A stretch of 64,000 nucleotides of DNA, from contig NZ_CP056122.1 of NCBI RefSeq assembly GCF_018219455.1, positions 4,334,065-4,398,064 on the forward strand, given 5' to 3'. The stretch is from Moritella sp. 5 (GTDB taxonomy: Bacteria > Pseudomonadota > Gammaproteobacteria > Enterobacterales > Moritellaceae). This document shows, piece by piece, positions 1 to 9,633 of the stretch (the first letter of the stretch is position 1; every line of letters begins with the position of its first letter). The notes below the pieces were generated by a model, which worked only from the letters and a program-made list of their open reading frames with translations, ran no database searches and was not told the origin of the DNA. The position numbers and the translations under genes were made by a program.

Positions 1-46
1 CGGCGCAGAAATACTCTTTTATATAACGGCAATTGAAGGATTCATA

Positions 47-1618
47 ATGTCAAACCAGGTTATTATTTTTGATACGACCTTAAGGGATGGAGAGCAAGCA
101 TTATCAGCGAGCTTAACCGTAAAAGAAAAATTACAAATAGCCTTTGCACTTGAACGTTTAGGTGTTGATGTAATGGAAGTTGGTTTTCCAATTTCATCAC
201 CTGGTGATTTTGAGTCCGTGCAGACGATCGCACGTAATATTAAAAACAGCCGTGTTTGTGCCCTCTCTCGTGCATTAGAAAAAGACATTGATGCTGCTGG
301 CCAAGCGCTTTCTGTTGCGAAAGACTTTCGTATTCATACCTTCATTTCAACATCTGATATTCATGTAAAAAGCAAACTAAAACGTAGTTTTGATGATGTG
401 CTAGAAATGGGTCGCCACGCCATTAAACATGCGCGTCGCTACACCGATGACGTAGAGTTTTCTTGCGAAGATGCAGGCCGAACCCCTATCGATAACCTAT
501 GTCGAATGGTTGAAGAAGCGATTAAAGCTGGTGCAACGACGATTAATATCCCCGATACTGTTGGTTATACTGTGCCATCGCAATTCGGCGGCATCATAAC
601 TAATTTATTCAATCGAGTCCCGAATATTGATCAAGCTGTGATCTCGGTACATTGTCACGATGATTTGGGTCTCTCTGTAGCGAACTCAATTGCAGCGGTT
701 GAACAAGGCGCACGTCAAATCGAGTGCACGGTCAATGGTATTGGTGAACGAGCAGGTAACTGTTCATTAGAAGAAATTGCAATGATCTTGCAAACACGCC
801 GAGATTTATTAGGTAAGACCACCAATATTAACCCGCAAGAAATTTACCGTACCAGCCAATTAGTCAGTCAACTCTGCAACATGCCAGTACAGGCTAATAA
901 AGCAATTGTTGGTGCCAATGCATTTTCTCACTCATCAGGTATTCACCAAGATGGCGTGTTAAAAGCAAAAAATACCTATGAGATTATTACCCCAGAAAGC
1001 ATTGGTCTAACGCAAAACAAGTTGAACCTAACCTCTCGTTCAGGTCGTCATGTGATCAAACATCGTATGGCAGAGCTTGGCTATACCGACAATGATTATA
1101 ATCTTGATGAACTGTACGAAAGCTTTTTGCAACTGGCAGATAAAAAAGGCCAAGTATTCGATTATGATCTTGAAGCGTTAATCTTCTTTAATAATTTGCA
1201 CGAAGATGAAGAACACTTTAAATTAGATTATCTTAGTGTTCAGTCCGGTTCTGGTGTGAAAGCAACCGCTACGATTAGCTTGATCTCACAACAAGAAACA
1301 ACGGATAAGTCTTGTACAAATACTGAAGCTGCGATTGGTAATGGTCCGGTTGACGCAGTTTATAAATGTTTAAGCCGTATTTCAGGTTTCGATATCGATA
1401 TCGCCGATTACCACATTACCGCAAAGGGTGAAGGTAAAGATGCACTGGGTCAAGTCGATATTGTAGCAACCTATGAAGGCCGTAAATTCCACGGCATCGG
1501 TTTAGCCACAGATATCATTGAATCTTCGGCACTGGCTTATATCCACGTAATGAATAATATCCATCGCTCAAACGCGGTAGAACAACAGAAACTAAAAAAA
1601 ACAAAATCAATAATATAG
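47..1618 (+). CDS. leuA: 2-isopropylmalate synthase
   Basis: Condenses acetyl-CoA with 2-oxoisovalerate, the first committed step of leucine synthesis in the cytosol. The 523-aa product has the family's usual long-form length. The N-terminal HMGL-like TIM barrel starts with DTTLRDGEQ (residues about 9-17), and the metal-binding HCHDDLG motif lies near residue 203. The last ~130 residues ([11 protein letters not shown] onward) form the LeuA allosteric domain that binds leucine. An AAGGA ribosome site precedes the ATG. leuB follows after 15 nt and is surely co-transcribed. Any leader peptide or attenuator would lie left of the window edge, since only 46 nt are visible upstream. Confidence 0.97.
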   Translation: MSNQVIIFDTTLRDGEQALSASLTVKEKLQIAFALERLGVDVMEVGFPISSPGDFESVQTIARNIKNSRVCALSRALEKDIDAAGQALSVAKDFRIHTFISTSDIHVKSKLKRSFDDVLEMGRHAIKHARRYTDDVEFSCEDAGRTPIDNLCRMVEEAIKAGATTINIPDTVGYTVPSQFGGIITNLFNRVPNIDQAVISVHCHDDLGLSVANSIAAVEQGARQIECTVNGIGERAGNCSLEEIAMILQTRRDLLGKTTNINPQEIYRTSQLVSQLCNMPVQANKAIVGANAFSHSSGIHQDGVLKAKNTYEIITPESIGLTQNKLNLTSRSGRHVIKHRMAELGYTDNDYNLDELYESFLQLADKKGQVFDYDLEALIFFNNLHEDEEHFKLDYLSVQSGSGVKATATISLISQQETTDKSCTNTEAAIGNGPVDAVYKCLSRISGFDIDIADYHITAKGEGKDALGQVDIVATYEGRKFHGIGLATDIIESSALAYIHVMNNIHRSNAVEQQKLKKTKSII

Positions 1619-2728
<1,110 letters not shown>

Positions 2729-2731
<3 letters not shown>

Positions 2732-2770
2732 TATTTAATATTTAATATTTAATATTTAATATTTAATATA
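2729..2770. repeat. 7-bp tandem repeat overlapping the leuB stop
   Basis: Six head-to-tail copies of TAATATT (the last is TAATATA) fill exactly 42 bp. They begin with the TAA stop codon of leuB. Every copy supplies further in-frame or out-of-frame TAA stops, so changes in copy number would not alter the protein. It probably arose by slippage. Confidence 0.9.
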
Positions 2771-2830
2771 GTAGCTCAAATTAGTCATAAACATTATACT
2801 TTTTTTATAAGGTAAATGGTTATAACGAAC

Positions 2831-2866
2831 AAGGCCGATAGTGATAGTCACCATCGGCCTTTTTAT
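2831..2866 (+). terminator. Intrinsic terminator of leuAB
   Basis: AAGGCCGAT pairs with ATCGGCCTT, and the stem continues inward as GTGA/TCAC around a TAG loop. The hairpin is followed by TTTTTATT. This is a strong terminator about 100 bp past leuB, ending the leucine operon after two genes. Confidence 0.9.
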
Positions 2867-2919
2867 TGGATTATCATGTTATCTGGCTTTATTTATAACT
2901 CAAATATAAATAAAGATGA

Positions 2920-3252
2920 CTAAGTCAAACTGGTAAATTCAACACCTATTTGATAAACATCTCCGTCACTATCAACCCGTGTTACCTTCGCTTCAGCCTG
3001 TAGAGGCGGAACACGTGAATCGCCAGTCGGTAGAAAAATACTGACGCTATCATTTAATGAAAAATAGCTTTCAGGTACATCTAACGACATTCCACTGGCG
3101 CTTAAATCACGACAGATAGCGGTAACATTCTTTTCTTTATCCGTTACCTGAACCGGTGAGTCGATTAGCATCCGGTGATAACTACGTCGTTCCAAGTTAG
3201 CTTTTAGCACATCAATATCCCTCTTATTGCTATAGTTTATAAATGTTCTCAA
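2920..3252 (-). CDS. PilZ domain protein (c-di-GMP binding)
   Basis: Small 110-aa stand-alone PilZ protein. The two hallmark c-di-GMP motifs are visible: an RxxxR-type arginine cluster (RRSYHR, residues ~22-27) and DLSASGM (D/NxSxxG, ~48-54), followed by the beta-barrel core ending in YQIGVEF. Such proteins are receptors that pass the second-messenger signal to a partner. No partner is encoded next door, so the output is unknown. The nearest diguanylate cyclase in the window is 31 kb away. It stands alone between the leu terminator and a decayed region. Confidence 0.88.
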   Translation of the reverse strand: MRTFINYSNKRDIDVLKANLERRSYHRMLIDSPVQVTDKEKNVTAICRDLSASGMSLDVPESYFSLNDSVSIFLPTGDSRVPPLQAEAKVTRVDSDGDVYQIGVEFTSLT

Positions 3253-3375
3253 GTTATAAATAATCCAAAACTATGAATTTTTTTGTCTTGTTTTCAGTAT
3301 AGTCATCATTTATTAACTCGGCGTTATATAACAACAATAATGCGATCAAAGTAACTATTTGATTATAAAAGTCAG

Positions 3376-3489
3376 CTAGCAGTCCAACATGCCTTTATCG
3401 ACAATAAAGTCGATGATCTGCTGCAAGCCAATTTCCTTTTTCATATTAGTAAATACATACGGCTTATCACCTACACCCAAGAACCTCAT
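3376..3489 (-). pseudogene. Remnant of ureG (C-terminal end only)
   Basis: A 37-codon stretch ending in TAG reads [18 protein letters not shown] followed by [13 protein letters not shown]. This matches my memory of the C-terminal segment of the urease GTPase chaperone UreG (family pattern PYVFTNLK...IDFIV.KGML). The P-loop, switch regions and all other urease genes are missing here. I read it as the stub of a deleted urease operon. A short independent peptide is the alternative but unlikely, since no ribosome site is seen. Positions 3253-3375 to its right-hand gene neighbour PilZ hold nothing recognisable. Confidence 0.6.
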
Positions 3490-3650
3490 ACGCACTCAAA
3501 GAAGTGAGCGACCACAAATTCTGGCATGACTTCCCAATGTTTAGAACGACTGCGTATAAGACGAACCAATGCGGATTTAAAATCAGTTAAATTATCAGGT
3601 TCATTGATCGGTATAAGGGTGTTGTTCAAGTATTTGGGTAGAATCTGTAT
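3486..3650 (-). pseudogene. Unrecognised ORF fragment
   Basis: An open frame of about 54 codons runs between a TAA and a TGA and includes INEPDNLTDFKSALVRLIR and [12 protein letters not shown]. Composition looks like real coding sequence (amphipathic, low stop density), but it has no start codon or ribosome site. Its TGA overlaps the start of the UreG remnant by 4 nt. I do not recognise the family. Together with the ureG stub it suggests that 3.37-3.65 kb is gene debris. No gene is seen from 3651 to the riboswitch. Confidence 0.35.
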
Positions 3651-3777
3651 TTATACGCAATAATGATTTACATCACCGCCCTAAAGGACAGTGTTTTTCG
3701 TCAAAGATGATAAAATATAAGCCAATATAATTATTGTCTCTGGCTCTTTAACCTAAATAAAAATACAATGTGCGTTC

Positions 3778-3876
3778 ACTCATCGGGGTGCTACCAGACT
3801 TTTCATTGAAAAAGTCATTGTGGCTGAGATAACACCCGTATTAACTTGAACCAGATAATGCTGGCATAGGAATGAG
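3778..3876 (+). promoter_or_regulatory. TPP riboswitch (THI-box) of thiBPQ
   Basis: The conserved elements occur in the right order: ATCGGGGTGC (P2 start), GGCTGAGATAACACCCG (the P3/J region with the CUGAGA core), then TTGAACCAGATAATGCTGGC and ATAGGAATGAG (P4/P5 pyrophosphate-sensing arm). It ends about 50 nt before the thiB start, consistent with TPP-dependent control of the transporter. Whether control is by termination or by masking the ribosome site cannot be settled by eye. Confidence 0.92.
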
Positions 3877-3926
3877 ATTCGACCAATTGAGTCATAAGTT
3901 CTATGCTTCACATTCTAGGAGAACAC

Positions 3927-4940
3927 GTGAAGCACACGATCAAAAAACTAGCACTTTGCACAGCCCTGCTATTACCTTCGCTATCATTACAAATAGCTCA
4001 CGCAGCTGAAAAGCCAGTATTAAATGTTTATACCTACGATTCATTTGCATCCGATTGGGGCCCAGGTCCAAAAGTAAAATCCGCATTTGAAGCGGAATGT
4101 AATTGCGAACTGAACTTAGTCGCATTAGAAGACGGTGTTAGCATTCTTAATCGTGTTAAACTGGAAGGTAAATACACCAAAGCAGATGTATTATTAGGCT
4201 TAGACAACAACCTGATGGCTGAAGCAGAAAAAACCAAACTGCTTGCACCACATCAACAAGATACCAGCACATTATCACTGCCAAACGAATGGACGAATAA
4301 GTACTTTATTCCATTCGACTATGGTCACTTTGCATTTATCTACGACAGTGAGAAACTGACCAACCCACCAGCGAGTTTAGCTGAATTAGTGAAACGTAAA
4401 GATCTGAGCATTATCTATCAAGATCCACGTACCAGCACACCAGGTCTTGGCTTTATGTTATGGGTAAAAGCTGTTTATGGTGATAAAGCACCACAAGCAT
4501 GGCAACAACTAGCTGCTAAAACGGTAACAATTACGAAAGGCTGGAGCCAAGCTTACGGCATGTTCTTAAAAGGCGAAGCAGACATGGTATTAAGCTATAC
4601 AACGTCACCGGCATACCACATGGTTGCAGAGAAAGAATTCAAATATAAAGCCGCTGAATTCAGTGAAGGTCATTATCAACAGACTGAAGTGGTTGCCCGT
4701 CTAAAAGATGCCCCGAATCCTGAGTTAGCCGATAAATTCATGGCATTTGTACTCACTCCAGCGTTCCAAGATGTGATTGCAACAGGTAACTGGATGCTAC
4801 CAGCGAAACAAGCGGCGGCACTACCAAGTGAGTTCGACCAATTAATTACGCCAGCAAAAACCTTAGAGTTCACACCAGAAGAAGTAGCTCAATCCCGTAA
4901 ATCTTGGGTGAAGGAATGGCGTAATGCTGTTACGCAATAA
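3927..4940 (+). CDS. thiB: Thiamine/TPP ABC transporter, periplasmic binding protein
   Basis: Periplasmic binding protein that delivers thiamine, TMP and TPP to ThiPQ. A signal peptide (lysines, then LCTALLLPSLSLQ, cut after AHA) is followed by PVLNVYTYDSFASDWGPGP and CNCELNLVALEDGVSILNR, both nearly identical to E. coli ThiB. The GTG start at 3927 is preferred over the in-frame ATG at 3903: AGGAGA at 3917-3922 is well placed for the GTG, and the signal peptide then begins VKHTIKK. This gives 337 aa. First gene of thiBPQ, placed behind a TPP riboswitch. Confidence 0.95.
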   Translation: MKHTIKKLALCTALLLPSLSLQIAHAAEKPVLNVYTYDSFASDWGPGPKVKSAFEAECNCELNLVALEDGVSILNRVKLEGKYTKADVLLGLDNNLMAEAEKTKLLAPHQQDTSTLSLPNEWTNKYFIPFDYGHFAFIYDSEKLTNPPASLAELVKRKDLSIIYQDPRTSTPGLGFMLWVKAVYGDKAPQAWQQLAAKTVTITKGWSQAYGMFLKGEADMVLSYTTSPAYHMVAEKEFKYKAAEFSEGHYQQTEVVARLKDAPNPELADKFMAFVLTPAFQDVIATGNWMLPAKQAAALPSEFDQLITPAKTLEFTPEEVAQSRKSWVKEWRNAVTQ

Positions 4941-4975
4941 TTAGTCCATAATTAGTAAACAATTAATCAAAAACT

Positions 4976-6580
4976 ATGATCACGAATTCGCATAAATACT
5001 GGTGGTGTAGCGCAGTGCTCGCCATCAGCATCATTTTACTTCTGGTGGGTGGTAGCTTTACTGCCCTACTTAATTTTTCACAAGCGGAATTAGACTTTCG
5101 CAGCGTCCTTACAGACTCGTATACCCAGCATGTTATTAGCTTTAGTTTATACCAAGCCGCCTTATCAACCTGCTTGAGTATTGGTTTGGCAATCCCGTTA
5201 GCACGCGCGTTCTCACGTCGAGAGTTCGCAGGTAAACAGATGATTATCAAACTGTTTAACTTATCACTGGTACTGCCTATTATCATTGCCATTTTTGGCA
5301 TTATTGCTGTGCACGGTAAAAGCGGTTGGGTTAATCAACTACTCGGGCTTTTTAACATAGAAACAGGCCATTATATTTATGGCTTAATCGGTATTCTTCT
5401 TGCTCATTTATTTTTTAATGTACCGTTAGCCACGCGTATTTTACTACAAACATTAGACTCGATCCCCAGTGAATCTTGGCGTTTAGCCAGTCAACTCAAT
5501 TTACAATCTCGGCATATCTTTATCACCTTAGAATGGCCAAAGATAAAACAACAATTACCCTCGTTAATCAGTCTTATTTTCATGCTGTGCTTTACGAGTT
5601 TCGCGATTGTGATGTCACTCGGTGGTGGTCCTGACTATGCCACTTTAGAAGTGGCTATCTACCAAGCGTTAAAATTTGAGTTTGATATCGAGCAAGCTGT
5701 AGCCTTGGCGCTCATTCAAGTCGCGATCACCGTGGCGTTAATGGTCTTTAGCGCGGTATTTTTAAAGTCACAACCTATGTCTGCGCCATCAGGAAATTAT
5801 TTTCGTCGCCCCGATTGCCACACGCTAAGCAGTAAAGTCTGTGATGCGATAAGCTTTATCTTAGCCAGCTGTCTGTTAGCCCCCCCAATGTTGGCTATTT
5901 TTAGCAGTGGTATCAACAGCGGCACTCTCACCGTTCTTAGCGACCCTATGTTGTGGCAAGCCACAGGTATCTCACTACAAATAGCCCTGAGCTCGGGCTT
6001 ATTAAGTTTGTTACTTGCCTGCTCGATTTTATTCTCGACGCGCATATTAAAAGTGCGCTTTAAGCTAATGGCATTCGCGTATGGCATCGAAAATATTGGT
6101 GCGATTATTTTAGTAGTACCCGCTCTAGTACTCGGTACGGGCTTGTTCTTATTATTACGCCCCTATGTCGATGTATTTAGCATTGCCGCTTGGTTGGTGA
6201 TCCTCGTCAATGCGCTGATGTCACTACCTTACTTACTCCGTGTATTGAACCAACCTATCCAAGATAGCTTTGCTGCATATGACAAACTGGCGGTTAGCTT
6301 AGGCTTATCACGCCTGCAACGTTTACGTATTATCGAATGGCCATTATTACGTAAACCGATCGCGATGGGATTAGGACTGGCGTGTGTATTGTCACTGGGT
6401 GATTTAAGTGTGATTGCATTATTTGGTAGTCAAGATATGCAAACCTTGCCTTTGATGCTCTATCGTCAGTTAGGCAGCTACCAACTCGATGCAGCCGCTG
6501 TTACTGCTATTTTCTTATTAACCCTTTGCGGTGTTATTTTCTATCTGTTCGAACGTATTATTGGAGGCAAAAATGCCTAA
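4976..6580 (+). CDS. thiP: Thiamine/TPP ABC transporter, permease
   Basis: Inner-membrane permease of 534 aa, formed from two fused binding-protein-dependent permease domains with about 12 hydrophobic segments. Each half carries an EAA-type loop that contacts the ATPase (LDSIPSESWRLASQLNLQ in the first, AAYDKLAVSLGLSRLQRL in the second). The length matches E. coli ThiP (536 aa). The gap to thiB is 35 nt, and the last 8 nt overlap thiQ, so the three subunits are translationally coupled. Its own ribosome site is weak. Confidence 0.95.
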   Translation: MITNSHKYWWCSAVLAISIILLLVGGSFTALLNFSQAELDFRSVLTDSYTQHVISFSLYQAALSTCLSIGLAIPLARAFSRREFAGKQMIIKLFNLSLVLPIIIAIFGIIAVHGKSGWVNQLLGLFNIETGHYIYGLIGILLAHLFFNVPLATRILLQTLDSIPSESWRLASQLNLQSRHIFITLEWPKIKQQLPSLISLIFMLCFTSFAIVMSLGGGPDYATLEVAIYQALKFEFDIEQAVALALIQVAITVALMVFSAVFLKSQPMSAPSGNYFRRPDCHTLSSKVCDAISFILASCLLAPPMLAIFSSGINSGTLTVLSDPMLWQATGISLQIALSSGLLSLLLACSILFSTRILKVRFKLMAFAYGIENIGAIILVVPALVLGTGLFLLLRPYVDVFSIAAWLVILVNALMSLPYLLRVLNQPIQDSFAAYDKLAVSLGLSRLQRLRIIEWPLLRKPIAMGLGLACVLSLGDLSVIALFGSQDMQTLPLMLYRQLGSYQLDAAAVTAIFLLTLCGVIFYLFERIIGGKNA

Positions 6581-7343
6581 GACCACTCACCTAAGTAACG
6601 CTAATACAAATGTATTATTACAGGTCGATAATGTTTTATTGCAAGTAAACAATATTACCTTTGCTTATGAACAAATGCCGATGCACTTTGATTTAACGGT
6701 TAATCGAGGCGAAACCTTAGCGATACTCGGCGCAAGTGGTTCAGGTAAATCGACTCTGCTAAACCTTATTGCCGGTTTTAATCAGCCTTTGTCTGGAGAT
6801 ATCCGTTTTCAACAAAACTCGATATTAACAAAAGCACCTGCCCAGCGACCGATAACCACGTTATTTCAAGAGCATAATTTGTTTAACCATTTAACCGTTA
6901 AACAAAATATTGCCATTGGTTTAGCACCAAGCATGAAGTTAAATACCGCGCAACAAACCGCGCTTTCAACCGCGGCACAGCAAGTGGAAATAACAGAGTT
7001 ACTTGATCGCCTACCTGCAGATTTAAGTGGTGGTCAACGTCAACGTGTTGGTATTGCCCGCTGTCTTGCCCGCAAACAGCCGTTATTACTGTTAGATGAG
7101 CCTTTTAGCGCGCTCGACCCTGCATTACGTCAAGAAATGTTACGCTTGATTACCAAGCTGAATAAAGAACATGGCATTACCGTTTTAATGGTCACCCACA
7201 ACCCAGATGATGCCCTACAGATAGCCGACAATATTGTTTTTGTAGTAAATGGGCAGGTAGCCCTGCATGCACCTGCGGCTATCTTAGCCGATCAAGATGC
7301 GCCAGAAATGTTGAAACGTTATTTGGGGACGCTGAATAAGTAA
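6573..7343 (+). CDS. thiQ: Thiamine/TPP ABC transporter, ATP-binding protein
   Basis: Cytoplasmic ATPase that powers ThiBP. Walker A GASGSGKST, Q-loop LFQEHNLF, signature LSGGQRQRVG, Walker B LLLLDEPFSALD and the H-loop MVTHNPDD are all intact. The ATG at 6573 follows TTGGAGGC and overlaps the end of thiP, a better start than the upstream in-frame codon at 6531. This gives 256 aa, about 24 longer than E. coli ThiQ. The extra length is an N-terminal extension containing an imperfect repeat (VLLQVDN then VLLQVNN), so translation may in practice start further in. Confidence 0.94.
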   Translation: MPKTTHLSNANTNVLLQVDNVLLQVNNITFAYEQMPMHFDLTVNRGETLAILGASGSGKSTLLNLIAGFNQPLSGDIRFQQNSILTKAPAQRPITTLFQEHNLFNHLTVKQNIAIGLAPSMKLNTAQQTALSTAAQQVEITELLDRLPADLSGGQRQRVGIARCLARKQPLLLLDEPFSALDPALRQEMLRLITKLNKEHGITVLMVTHNPDDALQIADNIVFVVNGQVALHAPAAILADQDAPEMLKRYLGTLNK

Positions 7344-7347
7344 TAGC

Positions 7348-7611
7348 CTACAAAAAACCGCGGGCTTTAAGTAATGCTGCTTTAAAATCATCTTCATGAT
7401 CTTTGGCTAAACCAGGGATCATTTCATTCTTCTCGCTGTTGCGCATTTTTAAGTGATAGATAAGCGCATCATCACTCAACTCAGCTAATTTCCCTTCAAA
7501 TTTCATCTCTTCAGCCAGGGTCGATAGCAATTGCAGTAGGTTTACATCTGGTGTTTTCTGCCATTCAGGCTGTAATAATTCAATAATTTCATTTAAGCGG
7601 TGATATTTCAT
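7348..7611 (-). CDS. yihD: YihD family protein (DUF1040)
   Basis: The 87-aa cytoplasmic protein closely follows E. coli Yih[16 protein letters not shown] at the start, [10 protein letters not shown] in the middle and [11 protein letters not shown] at the end. The molecular function of the family is not established. It converges on thiQ with only 4 bp between the stops, so the two transcripts probably share the intervening sequence for ending. It appears to be monocistronic. Confidence 0.9.
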   Translation of the reverse strand: MKYHRLNEIIELLQPEWQKTPDVNLLQLLSTLAEEMKFEGKLAELSDDALIYHLKMRNSEKNEMIPGLAKDHEDDFKAALLKARGFL

Positions 7612-7709
7612 TTTATTATCCTTACATAAATAAAGGTTATTATACTTACTATAAGGTGTAAGTTAAGATAAATTAATTGCAAATTATCGCTAACAAATAG
7701 ATACAGGTC

Positions 7710-7743
7710 AGCCTCTTGAATTCTACAATATATTCAAGAGGCT
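7710..7743 (-). terminator. Hairpin downstream of the hydrolase gene
   Basis: AGCCTCTTGAAT pairs with ATTCAAGAGGCT (12 bp) around a 10-nt loop. It lies 43 nt beyond the minus-strand hydrolase stop. No T-run follows on either strand, so it may be a weak or Rho-assisted end, or an RNA-stabilising 3' structure. Confidence 0.5.
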
Positions 7744-7785
7744 AGCTTCAGGGGTTAATAACAGCACTTAAAAAATAATGTATTT

Positions 7786-9213
7786 TTATTGCTTCATTGC
7801 GACAGAATCTAATAAAAAGTGAATCACTTTTTTATCAGCTTCCGGATTAAGGTTGAACGAGAATACTAAACAATTCTCTATTTTTTTATTGATAGTTAAT
7901 AGTTCAGCTGATTGCTCAAATGAGTTGTACATCTTTTTACTCCATTTATAAGGAGTGACAGGATCATTTTTTGCGGCCACAATCATTACACTGTTTGGCA
8001 TCAGCTTCGTCCCTGTTTCTTCTATTTTTAGAATTGGATCCGTTTTTGCTGACCAACCTTGACAAAGGCTCGCATTATTTTGATAAACAGTTTGCCCAAA
8101 AACAGCTGACTTATTTATAAATTTATTTTCTGAACGTTCTTTTTTTATGTGCTCATCTGTACATACGACTGCACGATGAACCGCATCGTATTGAAACTTC
8201 CACTCTTCTTGTTCGGTTTTTGCTTTTTTCTGTAGCTCATCGATAACATTCCAAAATTCAGCACCCTTATCATTATCTAAAAGCTGAAATAATGGTTTTT
8301 TAACAAGCGCCCACTTTTTATCAACATCTACCGAACGAGCAGCATCAAGCAAGGTGATAAAATGTTTTTTTTCAAGGACTGCACCATCAGCAGTACTGAA
8401 AAAATCTTTATGTTCAAATCTAGACATCATCCAATCAAGCTCTCTCATATCGCCAGATACATCACGATTCTCGCGATCTAGTCGGATACGTAAAGCCTTA
8501 TCAAAGCTTGCTAAACTTGAATAATAAAGCTCATTTACGTTAGTTAATGCAGGATTCATTGCTGAATCTAAAACGAAAGATCGAACATGTTCAGGGTACA
8601 TATCCGCATAAACCGCGCCTAAGCGAGTTCCATATGAGTAACCAATGTAGCTAATTTTATCTTCATCCAATGCAATACGAAGGGACTCAAGATCTTTTGC
8701 TGTGGTATTTGTCCCCATATAAGGGGCAATAGATTGAAATGTTTTATCACATCCCTCGCTTGATAATGCACAGTCAGCGATCTCTTCAGCAAATGTACTA
8801 CCACCTGTACCACGAGGATCAAAGCCTACAACATCAAAGTATTCATTCACTTTATTATACCCAACTTTCGGGTATGCTTGGTTCCAACGCGCAAGGTCGT
8901 TTACCATCTCCATTGCTTCTAACGAACCCGGTACACCCGGACCACCAAAATTAAATATTAAAGACCCGATGCGTTCAGCTTCATTTTTAGCTGGTGTTAC
9001 TGTGTAAAATAGATTCACAGTATCTTCAGGATTATTGTTGGTTAAACTGTAATCCTTAGGAACAGTCAAATAGTAGCACTGCGTATTTAATGACGAACCT
9101 TCCGGACATTCAACTTCCTCACTAATTGGTGAATAATCTGAAGATGCAAATACTTGTGGGGAGAAAGCAAGCCCCAGTAAAAGTTGAGAGAGGATAAACT
9201 TTACCTTGTTCAT
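7786..9213 (-). CDS. Secreted alpha/beta hydrolase (tripeptidyl-peptidase/TAP-like)
   Basis: A 475-aa exported hydrolase with a signal peptide cut after VFA. The fold is that of proline-iminopeptidase-like or SlpD/TAP secreted peptidases: oxyanion-loop FNFGGPGVPGS (~95-105), FDVVGFDPRGTGGS, nucleophile elbow GYSYG (Ser ~197), and a C-terminal segment IVAAKNDPVTPYKW with the likely catalytic Asp. The usual GHG/GHC that supplies the catalytic His shortly after is not visible. The C-terminus reads INKKIENCLVFSFNLNP and the only nearby His is in VIHFLL. Activity is therefore uncertain. Monocistronic; no operon partner. Confidence 0.8.
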   Translation of the reverse strand: MNKVKFILSQLLLGLAFSPQVFASSDYSPISEEVECPEGSSLNTQCYYLTVPKDYSLTNNNPEDTVNLFYTVTPAKNEAERIGSLIFNFGGPGVPGSLEAMEMVNDLARWNQAYPKVGYNKVNEYFDVVGFDPRGTGGSTFAEEIADCALSSEGCDKTFQSIAPYMGTNTTAKDLESLRIALDEDKISYIGYSYGTRLGAVYADMYPEHVRSFVLDSAMNPALTNVNELYYSSLASFDKALRIRLDRENRDVSGDMRELDWMMSRFEHKDFFSTADGAVLEKKHFITLLDAARSVDVDKKWALVKKPLFQLLDNDKGAEFWNVIDELQKKAKTEQEEWKFQYDAVHRAVVCTDEHIKKERSENKFINKSAVFGQTVYQNNASLCQGWSAKTDPILKIEETGTKLMPNSVMIVAAKNDPVTPYKWSKKMYNSFEQSAELLTINKKIENCLVFSFNLNPEADKKVIHFLLDSVAMKQ

Positions 9214-9409
9214 TTTATTTCCTTATTTTGTAATGACATGCCAAGTGGAACGCGTCATTTATAACACTTTAAAAGAAATAGTAATGTAAACAAACTTAAC
9301 GCTACTTAAGGGGTAGTTAAATGATTTATTATATAAAGACAGGATCAACTACACACGAAGGTATTCTGATTACGCCTTAGAAAGAAGTTTATTTTCGATG
9401 TCGGAGAAA

Positions 9410-9452
9410 TTTTAGAGTTAAAGTTATAAGTCCTATAACTTTAACTCTAAAA
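9410..9452. repeat. Perfect 19-bp inverted repeat
   Basis: TTTTAGAGTTAAAGTTATA (9410-9428) is followed, after the loop AGTCC, by its exact complement (9434-9452). The ends are A/T runs, so transcripts of either strand would form a terminator-like hairpin. It lies between the 3' end of the metal-transport operon and the hydrolase promoter, and could end that operon. The rest of 9214-9409 holds no gene. Confidence 0.85.
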
Positions 9453-9556
9453 ACCCTATAAAAAACTACTAGATAATTGTTTATTATATAAATATTAAGT
9501 GTAAGGGAGATGCTCGAAGTGTAAGTTTAAGCTAGAAATGTAAAATTATAACTAAA

Positions 9557-9611
9557 CAGGCTTACATCCTATATAACCTAAATTACACAGGATGTTTTAT
9601 TTTGTAGCCTG
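9557..9611 (-). repeat. Nested inverted repeat 3' of the metal operon
   Basis: CAGGCT...AGCCTG encloses ACATCCT...AGGATGT, a two-part stem starting 22 nt past the minus-strand stop at 9634. No T-run is present. It could be the operon's primary 3' structure, with the 9410-9452 hairpin acting as a back-up. No gene is seen in 9214-9633. Confidence 0.55.
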
Positions 9612-9633
9612 TAAGTATCAACCTAAAATCAAG

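Noticed and set aside
3903-3926. Earlier ATG start for thiB.
   Set aside because: A well-placed AGGAGA and a normal signal peptide support the GTG at 3927. The extra residues would precede the signal peptide.
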